Below, piece after piece: positions 22,724 through 33,685 of a stretch of 64,000 bases of DNA. The position numbers and the translations under genes are program-made. The notes beneath the pieces are model-generated. The model had not been told where the DNA came from and did no database searches. It saw only the letters and a list, made by a program, of their open reading frames with translations. Within the stretch, counting starts at the first letter, position 1. The number at the start of each line of letters is the position of its first letter. The DNA comes from Anaspis maculata (taxonomy: Eukaryota > Arthropoda > Insecta > Coleoptera > Scraptiidae): positions 37,927,979 to 37,991,978 of the forward strand of contig OX421963.1 in NCBI GenBank assembly GCA_949128115.1. Direction: 5' to 3'.

Positions 22724-23903
22724 TATACAGGGTGATTCATGAGTGACCTTACATAAGCTAATACGATATAAAAGACTTTGAGGCGAGTCAGGATCCACTT
22801 AAGAAATCCATTTTCTCCCATGGTTACGAAGATACAGGGTGTTTTGTGTGTTTCGTATGAAACTTTGATAATCGATATTTCTGAAACGGCCAGAGGTATT
22901 TTGTTGAAATTTACCAGTAATATTTCTCTGTTGGAATTTATCCCAAGGCCATACCGGGTAAGTCAAAATCCAGGACCGGGCTAGAAAAAAGGTGCCTTTT
23001 TTTTTGTTTCAATCAAAAGTACATTTTCTGACCGCTTTTCTAAAAAACTGCTATCGGATTCAAAAAGCTGAGGAAAAATGCTTCAAGAATCATTCTTCAA
23101 TTTAGATGGCACACCTAAACCGTTTCGACATAAAAATTAAAAGTAAAATTTGTGGGTAAGTTTTCATTTTTGACCGGACATAATCGACTCATTGTTTGAT
23201 TGAATTCATTAAAATTCATTTTTTGGCTTGTCTCTGTTGCAAAGGTGGGGCTTGGTTAAAAGAAAAATTCCTAGCCGAGAATTTCTTTTCATGACAAAAT
23301 CGAGAGTGAAATCAAAATTAGACTCGATTTGCTCGTCGAAAAAAATTTTCGGCTATGGAATTTTTCCTCCTACCAAGCCCTTTTATTCCACAGTGACAAG
23401 CTAAAAAATGAATTTGAATAAATTCAATCAAACAATGAGTCGATTATGTCCGGTCAAAAATGAAAACTTACCCACAAATTTTACTTTTAATTTTTATGTC
23501 GAAACGGTTTAGGTGTGCCATCTAAATTGAAGAGTGATTCTTGGAGCATTTTTCCTCAGCTTTTCGAATCCAATAGCAGTTTTTTAGAAAAGCGGTCAGA
23601 AAATGTACTTTTTGATCAAATAAAAAAGGGGCACATTTTTTTAATCCCGGCCCTGGATTTTGACTTACCCAGTATGGCTTCAGGGTAAGTTCCAATAGAT
23701 AAATATCACTGGTAAATTTCAAGAAAATATCTCAAGCCGTTTCAGAAATAACGCTTATCAAAGTTTCATACGAAACACACAAAACACCCTGTATTTTCGT
23801 AACCAATGGAGAAAACAGAATTTCTCCAGTGGATCCTGACTCGCCTCGAAGTTCTTTATCTTACATTAGCCTATGTAAGGTCACTCATGAATCACCCTGT
23901 ATA
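22724..23903. mobile_element. 1.18-kb near-perfect palindromic (foldback) element
   Basis: It starts TATACAGGGTGATTCATGAG and ends with the inverse, CTCATGAATCACCCTGTATA. The arms of about 565 bp each pair almost throughout, with a small loop at about 23295-23335. Frames in the left arm reappear inverted in the right arm. TA at both ends is compatible with a TA target. If transcribed it would form a long hairpin RNA. No transposase is present. Confidence 0.85.
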
Positions 23904-23987
23904 CCTAGAATCAAAATAAAAACGTCGTGTAAGATATTCGTGGTTGGCGATTCGGAACGTCTGCGAGTAACCCGTTTCAACTTTGGT

Positions 23988-25202
23988 CAGTGGCGTACCC
24001 AGACTTATGGACAGGGGGGGGATCGAGGAGATTTAGTATATATTCCAGGAAGCGAGCGTTTAAAACAAGTAGGAAATAGCGCCGCAGAATAATAATAATA
24101 ATAATAATAATACTGTCAATAATAAGCAGAAAAAAAACAAAGCCTTTTCAATTCATTTTATTTTTATAAATAAAGTTCAGTCAAAACTCAAAAGTGCAAA
24201 AATATTTCAAAATAGAAGATAATTTTGTCAAGTATAGGTATCATATAATCAATCAGATAATAATATCGAGCCCCCTTGGAGCCTTGGTCAGCTCTTCAAA
24301 TGTTTCGTCAGTGGATAGTGTGCGTAGTTAATAATGATAATAATAATAATAATAAATGATAAATAAGCATTTTATTAATATTTATACAAAAAGACAATAG
24401 TAATAACAAAATTTCAAAAACGCAGCCACCCACAGGAGATGAATCTCGTGCGTGGGTATAGGCAGTGAGGTATACTTCGTTATCCAAAAATTTAACACAC
24501 AACTGCAGTAAAAACATTCAAAATGAGAAGAAGACAGGGGAGAAAGTCGTTGAGTTTTTTGATAATTCGTATCTGCCCAGCAAGGAAGAACAGTGAGCGG
24601 AAAAGCCAAGATTTACCAAATATGTGTTTTTTTCTGTCAATAAGCCGGTGGGTATTTTCTGTACTTGCAATATTCAATAAGAAAGACCTTATCTCTTTTT
24701 TGAAACGCATTTTTAAATGCACAGCAGCCAGAATTTCCGAAACCTGACCAAAGACAAAGGGTACCTGATAAGTATAACACCGCTGCGCTATGCTTTTGGA
24801 AACCCTAGAAGTCGCGATATTGAATTTCTTGTGTCTAGAATTATGATCGTGGGTGATTTCTCTGATGTCTTCTTTCTTCAATGAAACAGCCTGAGTATGC
24901 AATCTTTTCATGAAAAAGCTGTCGAAGATCGAGAAGTCCTGTATCATCAAATAGAGATGCGGTGGGGTAGAAACGACTTTTGTTGAACATGGTTTTTATA
25001 ATCCACTTTTGGATATTCTGCAACTTAGCCAAGTGGCTGTCAGGCTGTCACTATAGGTATCAATATCACATAATTTTTTTTCGTATTGCGCTCGAAGACA
25101 TTGGAATGGGGGGATCGGGATCAGATTTTTTATTATAAGTCGAAGCCTTGGGGGGATTTATCCCCTTCAAATAACCCCCTCCCCACCGTGGGTACGCCCC
25201 TG
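23988..25202. mobile_element. hAT-like non-autonomous element carrying a LINE fossil
   Basis: The ends are CAGTGGCGTACCCA and, inverted, TGGGTACGCCCCTG, with one mismatch. Flanks are 8-bp direct repeats with one difference: ACTTTGGT at 23980-23987 and ACTTCGGT at 25203-25210. This fits the hAT superfamily. No hAT transposase frame is visible. The interior contains a degraded LINE ORF2 C-terminus on the minus strand and two AAT-rich microsatellites (about 24087-24114 and 24331-24353), so either a LINE inserted into the element or the ends captured it. Confidence 0.75.
24672..25032 (-). pseudogene. Fossil C-terminus of a Jockey/CR1-type LINE ORF2
   Basis: Two overlapping minus-strand frames together recall the region after the reverse transcriptase in CR1/Jockey-type LINEs. 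The first (from 25032) has KLQNIQKWIIKTMF and LFDDTGLLDLRQLFHEKIAY, matching the family pattern of LQ.RA.R.I, then LF..L.IL.L.DL. The second (from about 24890) has HDHNSR (family HNYNTR), a CYTYQVP segment where families have Y.GP..WN.LP, and then FKKEIRSFLL. A frameshift near 24885 separates the parts. The AAT microsatellites downstream on this strand could mark the old LINE 3' end. The assignment rests on motif order, not on an alignment. Confidence 0.5.
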
Positions 25203-26530
25203 ACTTCGGTACATTGTTAGGTGGAGGACATTGTCAACAAAGCACCCAATAAGAAATTGAGTCATTACTACGTTGCCGCGTTAATTTTCTTGGAAACGTA
25301 CTTGCGTATTTTGCACAAAGGTACTTAGACGCTTCTTCTGCATTTCCTTCTTGGACTCTTCTCCTGAAAACAATTATTGCCGCGCAGCTGTCGCCGCGGA
25401 ATCAATGGTTTGATTGTATGGAATTAGAAGCACCATCATCGGAGCATAATCTAAATATGAAAACGGAAACTTAATTTATTCACCTGTGGTAAGAACAATA
25501 GAAACACCTGTAGACAGGCTTTGGGCTCGCACAAAGCACCACGAATTTACATCGGATATTAACACAGAAATAACAAGATAATTGGCGTATAGCTACGTTC
25601 AAGAGGAATGCTCATTATGTAACTATCGATGTAATGGGATATTCCACTGACGTATGGATATTCTATGCACTCATTATTGGATCACTAGTTTGTAATTATC
25701 AATTATTATTATCAATAAATGAGCATATACATACCTGGACGCACAATTATCGTTTGTTTTCTAATAACAATTTAATCATCGTTTGGAAGATTTATCGATA
25801 TTTGCATTGAGCTTCGAGCTAAGCGTCTTTTCTTAAAAACGTCCAAGGAAGAAGTTTCCTCTCGCTCGATGGCATTTATCCATCCACAATATTCGTCGCC
25901 GTAACCTTGCATCGAATTCATTACTTATTCCACAATAAAACCAGAACTACTCGAGATACACTCATAAATAATTAATTAGGTGAAAATATGCACTTGAAAA
26001 AATTACATCATTCTCATTCTTTCTCTATAGGCAATTATAATAAAAAAGGTGATGTCGTCCTAATCTCATCGCGTCAATCACTTGATTGATAATTTCAGAA
26101 TACCTGTACAGGTATATGTTATTCGCGAAGTCAGAGTCAACGGAACCATACAAACTGAAAGGTGAATTCCTCGGGAAAAGTTCATTGTGTCTGCTTAATC
26201 GGCATTCATTTGAATTAATTACCGGTTAAAGCTGGTCCGGTAGGTATGTTATGTGTGCAGTTTATATGACAATGTTAGTGGTCAAGAGCTCAACAGGATA
26301 TGTTCTTGTGCGCATTCCATCATAATGTGACCGGCGGTGATTTATTTTTACGACGACAGCGAAGTCTCCGCAGTATGTAGCAAAGCAACTAAAGAGAATT
26401 TCCAGTACTGGGTGAATATTGAAAACGAGCGTTTTTTTCTTCGGGATATGGCTGGCAGTAATTGACAATAACAGAGGCATGAAGTATGATCTCAAGAAGA
26501 TACCACGGCCACGGAATCTTTTTTATAATA
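25203..26530. other. Non-coding stretch, no supported gene
   Basis: AT-rich sequence without recognisable protein or shared repeats. Confidence 0.45.
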
Positions 26531-26619
26531 CAGGGTGTTTATAAAATTCTGTGATCGCATCGCCTTTGGAATCCCCTACTGATGGCTTGTATTGCTCACT
26601 ACACCATATAAACACCCGC
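26531..26619. mobile_element. MITE family M1, copy 2
   Basis: It starts CAGGGTGTTTATAAAATTCT then GTGATCGCATCGCC, and ends CATATAAACACCCG. It is shorter than copy 1 at 12456-12585, with which it shares a 26-bp identical core. Confidence 0.65.
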
Positions 26620-26864
26620 GCACCCGGTAGTATCCGGACTTTTTGGGTACGCAGTTTGAAACTGAAGACTAAAGAGAGAACGTCAACCCGCATACCTAAT
26701 GTATGTGATTGTAGGTACATACTACATACCTTAATTTAATCTAGGATCAGATTGTAATGAATTACTCAAGAGCTCCCTTGTATACTCAACCTGAAAATGT
26801 GCAAAAAGAAAATCATCCATCATTTTGCAGGCGTTGAAAAAAAATCTGTTGTGGGCGACACAAA

Positions 26865-28146
26865 ACTTTCCCGGCGGTATCCAGAGACATCAGTAATGAC
26901 TTTGATCGGAACGTCCCTTCGGATGGGGAGTTAGAATGGAGAGAAAGATTGAAAATATTTGCAGGAAATAGAAAATTTTGTCAGGAAAATTTGAATTTTC
27001 AGAGCAAACCTCAATTTTTTTTCCAAATCATCTTATTGTGGAAATCGCCAATCAAGCTCCACTTTAAGCTCCATCATCTAAGTCCGGTCTCGATAACCGA
27101 GGCCGGTTTTATATTCCCAGCAGGAAAATTTCCGGGAAATTGGAGAAAAATTGTTCGAAAATGTTCAACAACCAGTTATCTATTCCTTAATAACAAATGG
27201 TTGAAATCTGTTCGCGGAATGAAAAGTTGGAAAATTTGCAGTTTTTCCAGAGAGGAAAACTCGAAAACCGTGGGTCCGATTGTGACAATTTTTCCTTCAA
27301 AAATTAATTCAATCTTTTCTCCAACTTTCATTCGCAGCATGTCTGTACCTAAAATGAATATTTCGTGTGGCTCACCGCATGTTGAAGTTTACGCTGCAGT
27401 TTTTTCAAATTCACGATATGTGCAAATTTGTTATTGAAAAAATTACCGTCGGAAAACCGAAGCTGTGTCTATTTTAAAAATAGATCTACAAGACGCCCAG
27501 TTCAATCTACTTCTGATATCAGTCAAAATTTCTCGAAAAAAGTTGATCCTCGAGCAGAAATGAATTTTTGAGTGGAGTGCTGCATCAAAAACGAGTCATC
27601 CTGGTGGAAATCCGGGCGAGTCGTTCTCTCGGGTGGCAACGGCTAGGAGCAATTTTGAAAATTCATAACGCCCGACGGGAAAATGGTGGAAAATTGCAAC
27701 TGCAGACTTAATTTGACTCTCATGTTTTGTTGCTTCCTGCCAAATTTGGTCCCAATTCATCGGATAGCTTTTTGGATAATTGAATGGTAAAGTTTTAAAC
27801 TTTGACATCTTTTATTTTTTGACAGATGACAGATAGGGCAATATTTTAACCATTCTGAATATAGTTTTTCATGGGCTTTCAAACGGCATTTTGAAAGTCA
27901 AGTTCTGTGAGATATAGCTTCTGTCATTTTTTGATAGTGACATTTCCGTTTGACAGATGACAGCCAAAAACTAATGAGCTCATTTAACAGCAAGACCCTG
28001 TCTGTATACCAAATTTCAAGTCAATCAGATTATCGGTTCGGCAGCTATCGTGTCAGAACGTTTTTCCTGCATCCTGCATCATAACATAACTTTCCCTTGG
28101 ACGGGCCGGGAAAGTAATAACTTTCCCTTGGACGGGCCGGGAAAGT
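26865..28146 (-). mobile_element. Family F repeat, copy F1 (Helentron-like?)
   Basis: The left boundary is ACTTTCCCGGCGG and the right boundary is the inverse, GGCCGGGAAAGT. The right tail is a small hairpin (ACTTTCCC...GGGAAAGT) present twice, as a 31-bp tandem duplication at about 28088-28146. The body aligns with copy F2 immediately downstream in direct orientation but is about 0.5 kb shorter and lacks the microsatellite. The 162-codon frame at 26949-27437 lies inside and is not conserved as a frame in F2. Confidence 0.65.
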
Positions 28147-28173
28147 AAAAAATCTGTTGTGGGGCGACACAAA

Positions 28174-29709
28174 ACTTTCCCGGTGGTATCCAGAGACGTC
28201 AGTAATGATTTTGATCGAAGTGTCCCTTCGGGAGGGGGCGATTCGATTTGGAAATTGATGAAAAAATTCTATTTAGTCGAGCGTTTAGCGAGCATCCTGC
28301 ATCCATTGTTGAGCGGACAGAAAAAATGACAGGTTAGGTCAGTTTTCCAAGGTGATGAAATGATCCAAAAGGTAGAACTAGGTAGCTAACTGTTGTGATA
28401 TCTCAAAAATGCAATGCTGGTTCCTTATTGAAATTTTTGTTCCTACTTCAGATATGATGACGAAATTCAAAAACTTGATTGAAAACTTTCACTGCATCTG
28501 TGTGTCAAATTTCAACTCTATATTTTCAATTTAGAGCTTGGGCAGACAAACCCAGACCCAATGTGCCACCTGAGGGCTTCCGATCAAAATCATCCACCCA
28601 AAGTCTAATTAGAACATTCCAGGCTGAACTTAGGCCTCCGTACCTGATTTCGATTTGATCGGATCAATAATTCGGTAATTATCGTGACAGAACCGCTTAA
28701 TTTGTACGATCGCATGAGTGGTTTTATATTTTCAGGAGGAAAATTTCGGGGAAATTGGAGAGAAATTATTGGAAAATGTTCAAGAGCCAGTTATCTATTC
28801 TCTAAATAAAACAATTCCAAGAAATCTGTTCACAGAATAAAAAGTTGGAAAATTTGCAGTTTTTCCAGAGAGGAAAACTCGGCAACTGTTGATCCGATTT
28901 CGAAAATTTTCCCTCCAAAAATTAGCTCAATCTTTTCTCTAACTTTTATTCGCAGCATGTCTGCACCTAAAATTAATATTTCGTGGGGCCTTCCGCATGT
29001 AGAAGTTTGCATTGCGTTTTTCTCAAATTCACGGAATGTGCAAATTTCATTTTGAAAAAATTACAGTCGGAAAACCGAAACCGTGTCAACTCTGAAAATA
29101 GACCTGCACGACGCTCAATACAATCTACTTTCGATATCAGTTGAAATTTTCAAAAAAAAGTCGATCCCCGAGCAGAAATAAATTTTTGAGTGGAGTCCTG
29201 CTACAAAGCGAGTCGTGCTGGTCGAAACACCGGCGAGAGCCCCTCCTGAGTGGCAACGGCCAGGAGAAATTTCGAAAATTCATTACGCTCAACTGGAGAA
29301 TGGTGGAAAACTGCAACTGCGGCCTCAATTTGACTCTTTTGTTGTGTTGCTTCCTGCCAAATCTGGTTCCAATCCATCGGATAGATTTTGAATAATTAAT
29401 TGGTAAAGTTTTGAACTTTAACATTTTTTATTATTTGACAAATGACAGATAGGGCAATGTTTCTTACTGTTTTGAATACAGTTTTCCAGGGGCTTTCAAA
29501 TGACATATTGCAAGTTGAGTTCCGTGAGATATAGCTTCTGACATTTGATGGTAGTGACAGTTGGGTTTGACAGATGACAGCCAAAAACTAATGGGCTCTT
29601 TTCAGGAAACAACCATGTTCGTATACCAAATATCAAGTCGATCCAGTCAACGTTACGGCAGTTATCGTGGAAGATCACAGACAGACACACACACACACAT
29701 ACACACACA

Positions 29710-29802
<93 letters not shown>

Positions 29803-29936
29803 ACAGACATCATTCTGAAAATGGTCTTAATCGTCTTGGGGGACCTCAAAACGGACATATCCGGTGAAATCTCAAAACTTTTTTTCTGCACGATTACAAT
29901 ACTTTCCCTCCGTGTTCGTGGGTGGGCCGGGAAAGT
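28174..29936 (-). mobile_element. Family F repeat, copy F2 with GT/GTCT microsatellite
   Basis: Same ends as F1 (ACTTTCCCGG at 28174; GGGCCGGGAAAGT ending at 29936). Read on the minus strand, the order is end repeat, about 110 bp of unique sequence, GTCTGTCTGT plus a long GT run, then the body. This resembles Helentron-associated elements, which carry a GTCY microsatellite just inside the 5' sub-terminal repeat. No Rep/helicase is present. Partial copies occur at 42690-45830 (broken) and 55560-55940 (inverted). Confidence 0.6.
29687..29797 (+). repeat. (AC)n microsatellite, ~110 bp
   Basis: An AC dinucleotide run with two AT interruptions near its start, bordered on both sides by CAGACAGAC units. 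The Val-Cys and Thr-His repeat frames across it are artefacts. Confidence 0.95.
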
Positions 29937-29984
29937 AAAAGTCGGGAAAGGAAGGTGGCTAAACATAGATGAAAATCAGAAGAT

Positions 29985-30270
29985 TGGTAGCCCAGTCAAA
30001 ATAGGTTTCAACCGGAAATAAATTTGGAAGTTGACGAAATTTGGTAAATCGATGCAGAATTTAACTTATAATAACATACTGAAATTCCCAAAAATTCCAA
30101 GGCTTGGCTTTTTTTCTAGGATCTATAAAAGAGCGCCATCCTTGAAAATTTTTGATTTTTTCTGAATAACTGGTGAACAATTACCTTTAGGACACAAAAA
30201 CCACAGCAGCAAATGTAGCCCGTTAAATTCCCAAGAGATCAGTACTGAACTCATACCTTTGTGGTCAATT
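29985..30270 (+). repeat. Outer inverted arm, left (partner at 37065-37375)
   Basis: About 285 bp that recurs in inverted orientation about 7 kb to the right. Shared landmarks are CCGGAAATAAAT, AAAAGAGCGCCATCCTTGAA and AGAGATCAGTACT, in reversed order in the partner. The pair encloses the LINE, two foldback elements and a hairpin MITE. Confidence 0.75.
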
Positions 30271-30394
30271 GGCGAGTTTCAAGATCGAATACGCCATCTG
30301 ACGGCCAACGTGTTAACGACGTTTGTGCACGGATCAACTGCAGATTTGTGTGGGCCCTTATGAGCGTTACGGTGTTTGGGGACTTTATTTGATT

Positions 30395-32522
30395 GGTAAC
30401 ATATAATTAATATGAGACATCATAAATACAATATATAATAATAAAAATATAAAAGATATATACTCAAGTGTAGAGCGAGGTGTATAGTATAGTGTATAGT
30501 CTAAGTGCGTAAAATGTAGAAAACTTCATCGAATGATTTTTGTGATGGAAGTGTAGCTAAAATTGAGCTTACATTTCCTCGTTGAATTTCCAGACTGATC
30601 TTTTGTTTTAAAAATTCCGTCGATCGAGGTTCCTTGGTCTTGTCAAAAATTTTTCGTCCAATTTCGGAAGCAAAAGCTTTTGCCGAAGGACCCCAGGAAC
30701 CTAACGTTTCAACACCAAAAGGGCAAACCACAAAACGATCTGTTAAATCAGAATATTTTTCAATCTTCCTCAGTTCAGCAATAGCTGCCATTTTTCCGCC
30801 TTCCTTCGATGAAACCGCAATATTGCTTTGACACATCGTGTCGCAACAAGTGGCATCCCAGACTAATTGTCGTCCATTCTTCCACGGAGCGTACGTCATT
30901 CCGTCAGGTCGCTTTCCGTCATTTCGACATATTCCGGGGGGTTCTAGAAGAGATGGTACTCCTGCCGACTTCAAAGCACGTCGAAGTAAATCATTGATTG
31001 CTGCATGTCGACTAAGGCGGCCTGTTGACGTTTTGTTGCATGCTAAGCCATGGTACCCAAATTCGTCGACTCTCTCTCCACATAGACACTGGTGGCTTTC
31101 ACAAATTTTGCTGCCCAAACGTAACCCTACCGCTATACGGAAACTAACGTCATCTAACAAAGTACCTAAAGTAGCGGTCGGTAAAGCGTTCAGAAATGCT
31201 CCAGATTCTTTACAGGCTCCGGCTAATAATCGAGCTTTTTCAAGAGGATTGTTTTCAGCAGATGTCATCAAGGTATCAAAACGTTTCTGGAATATTGGGT
31301 TTGTCCATTCGAGCTGCGAGTTTCTGTTGACAATAACTGATTCGTCTACGTTGCTATTGCGACTCCACAGTTCTAAGGCTTGAGATATGTACGACGAAAC
31401 ATTGAATGATTGAGTCACATTTGCAGTCAGATCTTCGGTCAAGGCACTGACGTAGTGAACCGATGCCAGAAAGGCAGGGACGGCTAGTTCTACTGAACGG
31501 CAAATGCCTAAACCAGAAAATCTACCAGGCAATGACGCAATCGCCCATGTAGGTTCGTCCATTTTGGTGTTGGTTACCATTTCCACGGCCAGACGAAGCT
31601 GATCATCAAACAATTGAAGATGGTCGCTGTGTTTGAAAGCCGGGCTTGTTCGCAGTATGTAAAGCACTTTGGGTAGACTATAACAATGGTGGAGGAGATA
31701 TAAAGCTTGTTGTGCTGGCAGGTACTTCAGACGAGATGTCATCAGCTGTAGTTCGTTAGTTTTCTTTAAGATAACGGGCGGTATAGCTTCATCTGTGATA
31801 GGACTTCCCAGGAAAGTCAGGTCTTCACGATTTATAAACTTGATGTTTTCATTGAAGTGTTTGAACCTGTTTTGTATTTCACGGCGTTCATGTGAACTTC
31901 CTCCAGAAACGAATAGTTCGCATTTCGACCAATTCAGCTCTAAACCATAAATATTGCTTGATGTTGTGATTGTTTCTAAATCATGCATGACTGAATCTGA
32001 GCTACCACCAAGAGTAGCGTCATCTAAGTACCATAGATTGAGCGCCGAAGTTAAACTTTCTACTAAAGGTGTAATTGCTAGACAGAAACTTAGGGGGCCA
32101 AGAGGGTCTCCTTGTTGAACACCCCATGATGAGTTCAATGTATTCTCGTTGAATTTCAACTGGGTTACTTTACCATAAGTCTGGTAGAAATAGGGGGATT
32201 AGGCAGGTATACATTCCTTTACAGCTTGTAACAATTTTGTGCGACTTAGGCAGTTGAAGGCGTTACGGAAATCCAATTTCAACAGCACTTGGCAAGTTTC
32301 ACTGCAACTTCCATTGATGAAAAAACGAGTGGCGTGGACCAATGCTTCAGCCCCTCCTTTTGTCCCATATCCTAGCTGATAAGGCCGTAATTTCTCGCCA
32401 ACAATCATCTGCATACGGTTGCTAATTATTTTACCAGCTATTCTACGAAACGTGTTACCAACAGCTATGGGCCTGATTCCTCCATCTTTTTTACGTAGGG
32501 CAATAATCCATAAATTATTTAT
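30395..32522 (-). mobile_element. 5'-truncated non-LTR retrotransposon with 15-bp flanking repeat
   Basis: The 15-bp sequence GGACTTTATTTGATT occurs exactly at 30380-30394 and 32523-32537, immediately outside the LINE sequence, as expected for a target-site duplication. The 3' UTR (30395-30500) is AT-rich and has no poly(A) tail. The 5' end falls within the reverse transcriptase, typical of incomplete reverse transcription. The strand is minus, opposite to the gypsy element at the end of the window. Confidence 0.7.
30501..32519 (-). pseudogene. Reverse transcriptase with C-terminal restriction-like endonuclease (non-LTR), one in-frame stop
   Basis: The upstream part carries IIALRKKDGGIRPIAVGNTF, QLGYGTKGGAEA and the motif A block LLKLDFRNAFN (Asp catalytic). 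A single TAA follows near 32197, and the same frame continues for 552 codons. In that segment GVQQGDPLGP is at residues 13-22, YLDD at 44-47 and FLGSPI at 116-121. A C-x-C-x9-H-x3-C zinc motif spans residues 358-374 and RPD...D spans residues 417-435, followed by an AE..K..KY block and a conserved QRGN near the end. The zinc motif plus PD-(D/E)xK endonuclease after the RT is the layout of R2/R4-type elements that nick DNA and prime reverse transcription on target. The clade is uncertain. Apart from the stop and the missing 5' part the frame is intact, so the insertion may be young. Confidence 0.85.
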
Positions 32523-32537
32523 GGACTTTATTTGATT

Positions 32538-32759
32538 CCATCTGATTTAACGCGGCGTTAATTTTTTCCAAAAAAGTACGTGAGCCACGCACGTTTTATT
32601 AGCTTGAATATATTAGGTGTCGTCGATTGCAAAAGCATTGCATTTTTAAATAAGAGTGGCACGTGTACGACGACTGGCAAGCAAAAGTGGCATAGAATGA
32701 AAGGTGGCAAGATAGATGGTGACAAAAAGTGGCGGAGAATTAGTTGTGTTTCCGTGTGT
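32538..32759. other. Short unassigned sequence
   Basis: Between the LINE flank and the next foldback element. No gene or repeat was recognised. Confidence 0.4.
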
Positions 32760-33685
32760 TTTTCTCTCAGAAAAAAATTATTTCTTTGTCTGGTCAACAA
32801 GTCGAGAAATATATATTTTTTTTGACCAAAAATAGAATGTTGAGTCGTTTTTGTGTGATCGTCGATAAATCCACATCCCCTTGATTTACTTATGGAAACA
32901 AAAGTTTTGCTGTTCTACTCTTTAACGAAGGGGTGACCTCAACTTACCATTATTTTCAACATTACCTATTTCAATGTTTTATCCCTAAAAATATGATTAT
33001 TATTGTACTAATATATAGCTTGAAGTTTTCTCCAACGGTGTGGATGATGAAAAGGCCTCAGATTCCACCTGGAAGCCGTGCATATTAATTTTTCTGCAAG
33101 GCCGTCAAATTTGGCATTTTTGATTTTCTACCGGGAGCGGCCAAGATGTCAATACACACCACTCCGCCCAAGAGCACCGGTTGTGGTACTTTCGCACCAA
33201 CTCTCATTTCAGTATCACAAAATGCAAAATTGTTAGACGTGAATATCGTTTTCCGCTAGAGCAAACCGGTATTCTTGGGCGGAGTGGTGTGTATTGACAT
33301 TTTGGCCCCTCCCGCTAGGAAATCAAAAATGCCAAATTTGACGGCCTTGCAGAAAATTTATTATGTACGGCTTCCAGGTGGAATCTGAGGCAGTTTTATC
33401 ATCCACATCGTTGAAGAGAACTTCAAGCTGTATATTAGTATAACAATAGTCATACTTACCGGGGTAAAACATTGAAAAAGGTAATGTTGAAGATAATGGT
33501 AAGTTGAAGTCACTCCTTTGTTGAAAAATAGCACTGCAAAAGTTTTCTTTTCATAAATGAATCAAGGGGATGCGGATTTATCGATGATCGCACAAAAACT
33601 ACTCAACAATCTATTGGTGGTCCAAAAAAAAAAATTTTTCAATTTGTTGACCAGGCAAAGAAACTATTTTTTTTCTATAAGAAGA
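32760..33685. mobile_element. Foldback element, ~410-bp arms
   Basis: The left arm (about 32760-33165) and right arm (about 33260-33685) are inverse copies. Landmarks are CAGATTCCACCTGGAAGCCG versus CGGCTTCCAGGTGGAATCTG, and GCCGTCAAATTTGGCATTTT versus its inverse. The unmatched centre is about 95 bp. It is bounded by TTTCTTTGTCTGGTCAACAA on the left and its inverse on the right. No coding capacity. Confidence 0.8.

Noticed and set aside
26949..27437. 162-codon open frame
   Set aside because: It lies within family F and the frame is not kept in the neighbouring copy F2.
29496..29966. 156-codon frame with Val-Cys repeats, and the opposite His-Thr frame
   Set aside because: Produced by the AC microsatellite.
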